64,000 nucleotides of DNA. It comes from Capra hircus (taxonomy: Eukaryota; Chordata; Mammalia; Artiodactyla; Bovidae). A program made the translations under genes and the position numbers. Numbering within the stretch: the first letter of the stretch is position 1; every line of letters begins with the position of its first letter. The notes below the pieces were generated by a model. The model was not told the DNA's origin. It saw nothing but the letters and a program-made list of their open reading frames with translations, and searched no databases. The stretch covers positions 44,686,134 through 44,750,133 of the forward strand of contig NC_030831.1 in the NCBI RefSeq assembly GCF_001704415.2, in the 5' to 3' direction. Of the stretch, positions 55,725-64,000 are shown piece after piece.

Positions 55725-55836
55725 AGAGGTATAAGCCAGTATTCAGGCATCCCCATCACCAAGGATCTTGTTAGAAATATAAAATTCTGGACCTCACCTC
55801 AGAACTTGGGGCTTAGCCCTCCAGATGTTTCTGATA
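55725..55836 (+). repeat. MER5A-like fragment
   Basis: 'catccccatcaccaaggatc', 'ttgttagaaatataaaattc' and 'tggacctcacctcagaactt' match the first half of MER5A. The element ends where a Bov-tA is inserted. Confidence 0.55.
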
Positions 55837-55838
55837 TG

Positions 55839-56058
55839 TCCTCCCTGGTGGCTCAGCTGGTAAAGAATCTGCCTGCAATGCAGGAGACATGGGTTCAATT
55901 CCTGGGTTGGGAAGATCCTCTGGAGAAGGAAATGGCAACCCATTCCAGTATTGTTGCCTGGGAAATCCCATGGAGAGAGGAGCCTGGTGGGTTATACAGT
56001 CCATGGGGGTCGCAGAGTTGGGCAAGATGGAGTAACTAACATTTTCACTTTCACTTTG
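55839..56058 (+). mobile_element. Bov-tA SINE
   Basis: tRNA-like head 'ctccctggtggctcagctgg', B-box-like 'gggttcaattcctggg', BovB-derived body, and a 'ttttcactttcacttt' tail. Confidence 0.9.
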
Positions 56059-56487
56059 AGAATCTTTGCTTCTAGAATATTTGTAGTTAATCCAGCAATT
56101 GAGTTTAGGCTAGAAACACTTTCTTGGAGAAAGAAAAACCTCTGAGGGCCTAGGAAAGGTTGGTTTTCTCCAGTGTTCCAAGAAATGGGAGCTTGGCAGT
56201 TTGCTGTAGCCGGGGGCTGGGAGAGAAAGAGTTTCCCTAGGAGGGTGCTGAGGGTGTTAAGATCTGGAAGATGGGGAGGAACAGTTGTTGGTCCCAGAGC
56301 CCATGTTTGTAACACTTGGGCCCTGGAATTGGATGGAGAATGACAGGGAAATAGAGTAGCTTCTTCAGAGTCACAGATGCTGGTCCTCAGGTCAGAGGGC
56401 AGCTTCTAAGATGGGAGCTAGAGAAGTGGGCCCCAAGTTCCTACTCGGGTGGCAGACATGCAAAGATAGGTTAGTCACACTCAATCT
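56059..56487. other. Unassigned DNA
   Basis: Nothing recognised. Confidence 0.35.
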
Positions 56488-56787
56488 GGTGAACACAGCC
56501 TGCTGCTGCTGCTAAGGTGCTTCAGTCGTGTCCGACTCTGTGCAACACCATAGACGGCAGCCCACCAGGCTCCTCCGTCCCTGGGATTCTCCAGGCAAGA
56601 ACACTGGAGTGGGTTGCCATTTTCTTCTCCAATGCATGAAAGTGAAAAGGGAAAGTGAAGTCTCTCAGTTGTGTTCGACTCCCAGCGACCCCGTGGACTG
56701 CAGCCCGCCAGGCTCCTCCATCCATGGGATTTTCCAGGCAAGAGTACTGGAGTGGGGTGCCATTACCTTCTCCGGTGAACACAGCCT
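56488..56787 (-). mobile_element. Bov-A2 SINE with perfect 14-bp TSD
   Basis: A complete antisense dimer (56502-56773) starting with the reverse AGC tail 'gctgctgctgctaaggtgc'. It is flanked by identical 'ggtgaacacagcct' at 56488-56501 and 56774-56787. Confidence 0.95.
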
Positions 56788-57204
56788 ACCGATGCTATAT
56801 TTCCTGTGTCAAACATGGTCACTTTTTACTCCAGGCTCCCTTGGCATGTAATTATCACTCCCTGTAATAGTTACCTCAGTTACAAAGGGGAGAAGATAAA
56901 GGATCTTTCAAATTAAAAGATTTGCCTCTGATTCTTCCCTTACAGTCTTCCCCTACAGGAGTGAGTGGGTTTTTGTTTAACAAATACCTGGTTGGGTATG
57001 AAAGGTGAGGCCTCCAAGGCTTGGCATGAAAGGAAACTAATTGTTCTGCATTAAGAAAAAGAATGAAAATTTTACTGTAGCTGAGAGCTGGTAGAAAACT
57101 GAAAGGCAGGGATGTGGAAGGAGGGGAGATCTTAATTTTTATGAGAATAGAAAGTAAACAAAACAAAACAAAAAACAGGAATCCACCCTCATTTAACATG
57201 AGGT
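56788..57204. other. Unassigned DNA
   Basis: An AAAC-rich patch lies at 57158-57176. The 146-codon - strand frame 56876-57316 spans unassigned DNA and the head of a Bov-tA and has no domain. Confidence 0.35.
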
Positions 57205-57432
57205 AATGTGTGGCTCCCAGGTGGCTCAGTGGTAAAGAATCCACCCGCCAGTGCAGGAGACACGGGTTTGATGCTTGGGTTAGGAAGATCCTCTGGAGAA
57301 GGAAATGGCAATCCATTCCATTATTCTTGCCTGTGAAATCCCACGGACAGAAGGAGCTGGTGAGCTACAGTCCAGGGGGTCACAAAAGAGTCAGACTTCA
57401 CTTAGTGACTAAATAGCAACAAACAATGTGTG
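57205..57432 (+). mobile_element. Bov-tA SINE with 8-bp TSD
   Basis: tRNA-like head 'gctcccaggtggctcagtgg', B-box-like 'cgggtttgatgcttggg' and an 'actaaatagcaacaaac' tail. Flanks 'aatgtgtg' occur at 57205-57212 and 57425-57432. Confidence 0.9.
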
Positions 57433-57656
57433 TAAATCCACTGTATGCAAGTCTCCAAGGATGGTTCAGCTGAATGTGGGATACCTTCTGTTTTACCATT
57501 TTTTTGTTTTTTAAAGTATAAGCTCCCAATGGGCTGAGGCCTCATTTCCTGGCTTCATTCCTCACCAAGAACATGATACTAGCCCTTGCCTTTGGAAAGG
57601 TCTAATGAGATACTGTTGATAGGAATGACAATACAGAACATAATTTAAGGGTGGCA
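57433..57656. other. Unassigned DNA
   Basis: Nothing recognised between a Bov-tA and the palindrome. Confidence 0.35.
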
Positions 57657-57783
57657 TTGATTGGATTTGCATTTATCCACAGTTAGCCATGTACTTCCTT
57701 GTGCGTGTGTATGTGTCAAGTGACTTAGTACACACACACACGGAAGCATATGGTTAATTGTGGATAAATGCAAACTCAACCAA
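57657..57783 (+). repeat. 127-bp near-perfect palindrome (hairpin former)
   Basis: The left arm 57661-57711 begins 'ttggatttgcatttatccac'. The right arm 57729-57779, read as its reverse complement, begins 'ttgagtttgcatttatccac'. By hand, the two 51-nt arms differ at eight positions. In + strand RNA four of these become G-U pairs and only four are true mismatches. The pairing loosens but continues to 57657 and 57783. The 17-nt loop (57712-57728) contains a small near-palindrome, 'aagtgactt'. The upper stem is GT/AC-rich. Candidates are a miniature transposon fold-back, an inverted duplication, or a pre-miRNA-like RNA. No transcript or family is known to me. Confidence 0.85.
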
Positions 57784-58017
57784 GTTATAAAACGGCTCAA
57801 AGCTGTGAGTTCCAAGGAGGGCTTGCTCAGTGCTTTGGGGAGTACAGGAGGGGTACATGGGGATGAATAGAAAACAGCTAATTCCATGGAGATGGGTAGA
57901 AAAAGAGATGATTTGTGATCCCCAGGAGTTATGGAAGAAGCACAAAACTGGGGAGAAAGAGGCTAATCAATTCTTCAACAAACGTCCTCAGTCGACAGGG
58001 ACCAGAAAATGTAATAA

Positions 58018-58145
58018 TCAATCAATCAATCAAATAATTACTGTGTTTATCAAAAGCCAAGTGCTGTAGCAGAAACTAGAGATTCAGACAGAGATGAAGC
58101 AAGGCAGAAATGCATACTTGCCCTCAAGGAGTAGGAAGTGATTGA
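58018..58145 (-). repeat. L2-like fragment, antisense, with AATC repeat
   Basis: Starts with an (AATC)n patch at 58016-58034, then 'tgtttatcaaaagccaagtg' and 'atacttgccctcaaggagta', as in antisense L2. Confidence 0.5.
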
Positions 58146-58684
58146 CACTGAGAATGCATGAACTCAAATACAGGGTGGTGCCCTGTTCAGCAGAGGCCCA
58201 CCTGGGACACACTGGAGACCTGAAGGGAGACGAGCTAAATCAGAACGGGAGATGGAGGAGCCAGGGCCATTCTCTGGAAAGGGTGCAGTCGTCGGCATTC
58301 AGAAAGAAAAACCTTCTCCTAGGCAGATGGGGGAGGAAAGCTGACTTAGAGGTATGAGGTGGGAAGGGCAAGAAACCTGTCTGGGGTTGGGGGTTGGGGA
58401 GCATGGCAGACCAAGTGGGCTTTCTCTGAGCTTCTAGGGAGCTTGGATTTCACAAAGCATCAGGAGGGAGCCTTTAAAGAGTCTTACCAGGGAGGGAGGT
58501 AAGGGAAGCTGAGAAGAGTAGTGGAGGGTCAGATTACAGGCAGAGAAGTGGTCCTTTCTGCTTAGGAAGTAGCTCTCCCAGGAGCCCATTTTCCAGGGAG
58601 GGGCTCTGGCAGCCTGTGCATTTTTTCTGAAACCCTCAGGTGAGGTGCATTTTATGAATGTCATCGCACTAGATCAGCCCTCCA
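58146..58684. other. Unassigned DNA
   Basis: A G-rich patch with three GGGG runs lies at 58383-58400. No exon is recognised. Confidence 0.35.
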
Positions 58685-58745
58685 AGAATTGTGAAGGAGA
58701 CAGAATTGTGCAGGAGGCAGAATTGTGCAGGAGGCAGAATTGTGC
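58685..58745 (+). repeat. 17-bp minisatellite, about 3.6 copies
   Basis: The unit 'agaattgtgcaggaggc' is perfect at 58702-58718 and 58719-58735, diverged at 58685-58701, and partial at 58736-58745. Confidence 0.95.
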
Positions 58746-59059
58746 TTGCAACTGCCTTCCTACTTCCTTTTCTCCTCACTCCCTGCATTTTCCATTTGCT
58801 GCCCATGCTCCCCCTAGAATCTTTCCTCTAGAGAGAAAAGCCCATCTGATTAGGGTTGCCAGATTTAGAAAATTAAAAATACAGGACTCCTCCACTTTTT
58901 TTTAAGTATACATGAAACATACACTAAGCATGTATTTATGATGAAATGCAAATTGAACTGGCTGCTCCTTTATCTGCAGCCCTACCTCTGATACATCAGG
59001 TAATCTCATTTCAGGGTTGAAAGGTCTGTCTTATCTAGCTGTGCAGTGTCTCTTTCCCA
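58746..59059. other. Unassigned DNA
   Basis: Nothing recognised. Confidence 0.35.
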
Positions 59060-59165
59060 TATGGATATGCTGAGGCCCTGAAAGGTCAAGTGGCTTATTT
59101 GCCAAGTTCACATAGTCAGGGTGGAACAGCGCTGTGACTTCCAGACCCTCTCGATGTCTACTTGA
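59060..59165 (-). repeat. MIR-like fragment, antisense
   Basis: 'gctgaggccctgaaaggtca' then 'agttcacatagtcagggtgg' is an antisense MIR core. Confidence 0.5.
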
Positions 59166-61569
59166 CAACCTGTTCTCCACATCTTAGAATGAATTAGTTA
59201 AAAGTGTCAGCCTTCCCTGAGGTATTTGCATTTTTGAAAGAAAGCCTGAGGGCAGAAACTCCAAGAGTATGAATCTCTAGGAATGTAAATTCTGGTCCTA
59301 CAGAAGGTGTAAGGGAGGCGGTCTGGTCCTGGAGCCTTTTTGGAATTCAGCAAATGCCTTTCACTGTCTGCTTTGGTGGCCAGCAGAGCCCTCGTGACCT
59401 CTGATCCATCAAGTAAACATATGGAGAATTTGGCCATGGACAGCAAACCCTTCCATGGGGACAGTACCCCGCACCTTTTGGAGTACATTCTCAGACATCA
59501 TTTCACTTAATCTTACAATTTAAGTTCTTTAGATTGTAAATTATGTTTACATACTTTACATGTTTCCAATTTGGTTTCTGCCACCAAACAAACTAGAAAA
59601 GTTTCCACAAACACTGAGTTACACACCAGCTCTTTATAAACACTCTGTAGTCAAATTTTCATTCTTTTCTGCTTCCTCCTCGACCCCCTTCATTTTTTTT
59701 TTTTAAGTGTCCTTGTCTAGCACGGACACAACTGAGCAACTAAGCCCACAGCAAAGCTCACATCTGCTGCTGCAGGACTTCTGCTGTGCAAGAGAGGAGG
59801 TAGGTTGTCAGGTCCAAAGGCTGAAGAGCTGAGAGCGTCCTTGGGTGCAGTCCGGTAGAGGCTGGCGCTCACAGCTGTGGGGTCTGTGGGCTTTCCCACC
59901 CCTGCCCTACTCCACTCTTTCCTTAGGGTCCTTTGTCCTGCCTCTCCTCAGACTCGGAACACTTCTCTGAAGACTCTTGAGAACCGTGGCTTGTCCACTC
60001 TTTCTTTGTCCAGGTGTTTGTTGCTTCACAATATTAGTCTAGTAAACTCTAGACTTGATCCAGGTTTGTAACAGTCTATTTGGCAGATGAGTAAAAGGAA
60101 GACCAGGTTTAGGAATGCCCCAACTTGGGCAGTATGTGACAGGCCAGGCTGTCCTCAGTTCTTCAGTTCCTGCTCATGTGGGGTTTGCTGTGATCTGTCC
60201 TTAGCAGCTTCTCTCCTCCTGCTTGGCTTGCAAGGATCATGGTGTTTGTATTGCTAACTTCTGTTATACAGCAAGCCACTACATTTGTTAGGCCTGACAC
60301 CTCTACACCTATTTTCCTGCCATGATTTTGTCACCATTCATTTCCACTGCTTTTTTAGAATCTTTCCACGTTAATTTTTTGAGTTGTGTGTGCTCTCCAG
60401 CCCCCACAAAGGATTTCCAGAGGGCAGGACAGGCTTCGCTCCACAGGCTAGCACCTTTTTTGATGTCTTGGAAACAGCAGTGCTGGTGGGTCAGCATGCA
60501 AGTGCCCTGAATATAGGTCCCTGTCCTCCCTGAGTGGTCTTTGATATGTGCTCCCTCCTTTGGCTGACACTGACTGTGGGAGGAAATGAGAAAGTGTGAT
60601 GTGAGTACAGAGCAAGAATGCTTCATTCTGGATGGAAAAGTGTCATCCAGGCTTCCCAGGGAGGCTTCCTTCCTCTGCGTGGGAATTCAATTCTCTGCTG
60701 GCAAATTATCAGTATTGTGATCCATAGCAAGTCTCTTTCATTTGAAATAATTTATTCCTATGACTTATCTTTTATTTGATAATAAATATGGAGTTATTAT
60801 ATGTTCTACTCCTGTAGGAGCTAAGAGAATGTGCCTCGTGTATACAGTCATCACTTAACTGCCTTCCTTGCCACAGGAGGGTGGGGTGGGTGGGTTGGGT
60901 GGATGGGAGCCTGTCCTCAGCGTACTATGGAAGGTGAATGTTTGGACCCAGCCCAAGAGGTGCATTTGCTGCAGGCAGGACTGGGAGGGACAGGTGCACT
61001 CATCAGACCAGCATGGTGGCTGCCCAGCTCTTCCTGACTCAGATCTTTTGAGGCATTTTATTATTTCATGGAAAGTATTGCAAGCCCTACGTCTCCTCAC
61101 CCATGCATATCAATTGTAAGACATAGATACATGCTAAATGATGTTTTGATTATCTGTCATTTCAGATTATGTGCCCCAGAGTCATTGGTGTATACAGAGA
61201 CATATGCAGACACGCTTCTGTTTCTAGGCATGCCTAATATCTATTCAGCTGAATTGCCCACCATTCCCTGTTATAGGTTGTATGCACCATGTTTCTGTAA
61301 TTCTCAAGTCTCTTTCCCACTTTGGTTTGTTTCCTCTTGTTGGCGTATGCCTGATGGGCCCTTCCTCCACTTTTCTATAATAAAGATGCTCCTACGTCCC
61401 CCTCTGTCAGAAGCATCCCATGGCTGGCTGTGTCCTCTGGCTTTTTCATTCATCAATTAAACATCCAGCTGCATTTAGCATTTTGTTACCTATTCCATAT
61501 TATTTGTCACATGTTTCTATGTGCAGGTTTCTCCCTGCGTATCTACTTTTGTGTTGACATTTAGTACAG
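59166..61569. other. Mostly unassigned DNA
   Basis: About 2.4 kb without a recognised exon. A T-run at 59693-59704 precedes a 36-bp BovB/Bov-tA tail-like piece (59721-59757). A G-quadruplex-prone tract lies at 60878-60907 on the + strand. The segment 61200-61490 could be a decayed L2. The 130-codon frame 61068-61460 has no domain. Confidence 0.35.
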
Positions 61570-61785
61570 TGCTTCCCTGGTGGCTCAGATGGTAAAGAAT
61601 CTGCCTGCAGTGCAGGAGACCCAGGTTCGATCCCTGGGTCAAGAAGATCCCTTGAAGAAGGGAATGACTACCCACTGAAGTATTCCTGCCTGGAGAATTT
61701 CATGGACAGAGGAGCGTGGTGGGCTGCAGTTCGTGCGATTTCAAAGAGTTAGACATGACTGAGTGACCAACACCTTTCACTTTCT
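61570..61785 (+). mobile_element. Bov-tA SINE
   Basis: tRNA-like head 'gcttccctggtggctcagat', B-box-like 'aggttcgatccctgggt' and a BovB-derived body ending near 'tgactgagtgaccaacacct', with a CTTTCACTTTC-type tail. Confidence 0.9.
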
Positions 61786-62540
61786 TCACCTTAGTTCACT
61801 GAGCAACTAACACTTCATACTTCAGACATTGTGCAAAGTCTTTCCATTGATATGAATGGGTATATAGAGCAAAACAGTGGAAGATTCCATCCTTTTCTTT
61901 ATCTGAAACTTTCGCTTAGCTCTTGCCTTCATCCATAACAGAGTGAGGAGGAGTCTGGGCCCGACTAAATAGCTCTTTAAACAGGTATTGGCCACAGCTG
62001 GAAGCTCTGCTGCAGCTGTGCTGGATCCCCTGGGCACAGCTACATGGCCCTTGGGGTGTGAGGGAGATGCATGCTTGTGATAGTCATATTCCTTTCAGAG
62101 CATCCCTTGGTAAGGTGATTTACTCCCAGGTCTTGCTGTCGCTGTTCAGGTACGTGTGCTCTGGCCATGGCTCCTCCCTCTTCCTTAGCCAAAGAGTGTG
62201 GGGTGGACTGGATGGGAACTGTCTTCCCAGTCCCTTCCTGAATGCAGGTGAGCAAATCAACCCCATTAATTACTCATGTGCTAAATCTCATTGTCCGCTC
62301 CTTTGGAAAACACGCACACCCCCATGCATACACCTGCTACACCTTAATAACCTAATGCCTGGAGCTGACAGTTGTTGTGGCATGCAGGAGCTGTGCACAG
62401 ACAGATGTGATGAAGATGAACTGATCCCATTTTTAAGAGAATAAAATAAGCTCTTTAAAACTAATAATCAGGTTCTCTCTCAGGCTGATACACACTTAAC
62501 TGTCGCTTTGAAGGATGAGACCCTGATGTGACTTCTCAGC
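61786..62540. other. Unassigned DNA upstream of a poly(A) signal
   Basis: No exon or repeat is recognised. The 128-codon frame 62058-62444 has no domain. The tract ends at the AATAAA/A-run described next. Confidence 0.3.
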
Positions 62541-62578
62541 AATAAATGATTTTCTTAATATCTTAAAAAAAAAAAAAA
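62541..62578 (+). other. AATAAA followed by A14: possible retrocopy 3' end
   Basis: A consensus poly(A) signal at 62541-62546 is followed 18 nt later by 14 A (62565-62578). This spacing is typical for a mature mRNA 3' end and suggests a retroposed transcript tail. I could not identify a parent gene or a matching TSD. Confidence 0.35.
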
Positions 62579-63221
62579 CCACCCAGGCTTCTTGTTACTT
62601 CTTTCCAAAGAATTAAGTATTACAGGATAGACATCTGAGGGACACGGGAAGGATTCCTCCTGGGGACAGGATCATAAACAGTTTAGGCATGTGAATGAGC
62701 CACAGAAATTGTGCTCCCTAAAGTGGAAATCAGAGTAAGGAGGCTACCAGGGAGGCAGCAGACATCCCACTCAAACAAAAAGTCAAATCTCTTCTCTCTA
62801 CTTCCCTCACTCCTAGGGTTGGGCAGGCTGATGTGCAGATGTAGAAGGAAGGAGGTTGATTCAGGATGTCCCGGCAAAAGCTGGTGCTGCTGGTACAGGA
62901 CGACTTATCAGCCCACACTAGCTGCTTGAGCATCTCCTGGACTCCCAGCTACTGTAACAGGTGATGCAGAGAATGGGAGACATGGCTCTACATCTATGGA
63001 TCTTCACTTGTTTGGAAGCCTGGTCCTATACTGTGCAAAATGAGTTGCCAGTGTTGGGGATAACACCCAGGCTGAGGCAAATGTACAGCATCATGGGATG
63101 TTCAGACTGCATGAGGTTGTAACAAGGGATTGAGGACCAGGATGTAGCATCCAGTTAAGTGGAGATCTGAGGGAGACCTGAATAAGCGTTCCTTCCTCCT
63201 TCACATGGTTTTGAAGGGTAT
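62579..63221. other. Unassigned DNA
   Basis: Nothing recognised. Confidence 0.35.
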
Positions 63222-63275
63222 TTGGGTAGTAAGCACTCTGTAAACACTTAGTGAATGAACAGGTGGATGGATGAA
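63222..63275 (+). repeat. L2/MIR 3'-end fragment
   Basis: 'gtagtaagcactctgtaaac' then 'acttagtgaatgaac' is the shared 3' end motif. Confidence 0.4.
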
Positions 63276-63639
63276 GGAGGGACTCAGACTTGATGCTTGC
63301 TAGATGTTTAGGAATGACAGAGAGGACTGTGTTTAAACCTCCTTAGGAAGGGCAGGTGGAGAACACTCAAAATATAACGTGTGACTATTGATCGTGGTAG
63401 GAGCGGAGACCAGGAGAAGGTCTCTCTGACCTTTTGGGGGCAAGTTGTCTTCTCGATGTGTATTGCTCTATTTATGTATTTACTGCTTCCTTTTCCTCAG
63501 AGAGAGAGACCTGTGGTGGTAGTGGAATTGCCTCTATGGGTTTTCGTGGTTTAGGGCCCTAGCACTACCATGCATGTGTAGTACTGTTTGTGTGGCTTTT
63601 CGCCTCTGTTGTCTCATTACTCCATATAACAAGGTCAGT
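63276..63639. other. Unassigned DNA
   Basis: Nothing recognised. Confidence 0.35.
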
Positions 63640-63745
63640 GTGGGAGATATGTAATTTCCATGTTTACCAGTGTAGATCCTGAGTCAGAGACATGAACTGA
63701 CTTGTCCAGGGTGTCACAGCCTGTGAGCAGCAAGGCTTTCGGCGC
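63640..63745 (-). repeat. MIR-like fragment, antisense
   Basis: 'gaactgacttgtccagggtg' then 'tcacagcctgtgagcagc' is an antisense MIR core. Confidence 0.5.
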
Positions 63746-64000
63746 ATATCCCAGTGCAGGACTGTGGCCAGCACCACGCCTGCCCTCGCTAGACCAGCAG
63801 TGGCGCGATGCTCCCTCACCAAGGGTCCATGCTTAACATCACTCCTCTTTTGCAAAAGGAGCCTGCTTAGCTGAAGATGGCTCATCATGTTTGGCTCTCT
63901 TTATGCAGTGGGTTAAGACAACTGATCAGTGTCAGCTCTCCTCAGATCTGGACTGTTTTTCTGTTCCCTAGCACTGACTCATCCTTATTGTAATGACATC

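Noticed and set aside
57661..57779. Two perfect DnaA-box strings (TTATCCACA) in the palindrome arms
   Set aside because: The surrounding sequence is mammalian. A bacterial replication box has no meaning here, and both copies follow simply from the inverted repeat.
59693..59757. Separate SINE insertion after a T-run
   Set aside because: Only about 36 bp ('cacggacacaactgagcaac' onward) resembles a BovB/Bov-tA tail. No head, body or TSD is present.
1..64000. CRISPR arrays, bacterial operons or phage genes
   Set aside because: No spaced direct-repeat arrays or Shine-Dalgarno-led gene clusters occur. The sequence is eukaryotic throughout.

Overview
This window is nuclear DNA of a ruminant, most likely a bovid. 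The evidence is the combination of BovB (RTE-type) LINE fragments, tRNA-Glu/BovB composite SINEs (Bov-tA), dimeric Bov-A2 SINEs and an artiodactyl CHR-type SINE. These sit on a background of older mammalian repeats: MIR, L2, hAT-Charlie elements, MLT1 LTRs and L1. The species cannot be told from sequence alone. Repeat family names are from memory of consensus sequences; no library search was run.

I found no protein-coding exon I can defend. The long open frames are mostly remnants of L1 or BovB reverse transcriptase genes, accidental frames through SINEs, or frames of a length expected by chance in 64 kb. The window reads as a large intron or intergenic tract. Small non-coding exons or diverged coding exons cannot be excluded by eye.

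Layout. 1-9 kb: MIR and L2 remnants, a BovB 3' end, a 5'-truncated L1 with a perfect 15-bp target-site duplication (TSD), a Bov-A2, and a hAT element split by a CHR-type SINE. 9-14 kb: the only CpG-rich tract (9934-10180), a second small CpG cluster (13532-13630), a run of hAT elements and two Bov-tA. 14-25 kb: a BovB tail between two roughly 90-bp direct repeats, an MLT1 LTR, a (TG)20 microsatellite, and a 1.5-kb antisense BovB carrying a nested Bov-A2. 25-38 kb: an L1 split by a BovB, several SINEs, and long unassigned stretches. 38-50 kb: mainly MIR, L2 and unassigned DNA, with a GC-richer segment at 48.1-48.8 kb and a polypyrimidine tract at 50.1 kb. 50-64 kb: an MLT1 LTR, young Bov-A2 copies with long clean TSDs, a roughly 127-bp near-perfect palindrome at 57657-57783, and a 17-bp minisatellite.

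The most notable non-repeat signals are the palindrome (pre-miRNA-like or MITE-like fold-back), the long duplication flanking the BovB tail at 16.7-17.15 kb, and the CpG-rich tract near 10 kb. Nothing suggests a multi-gene system.
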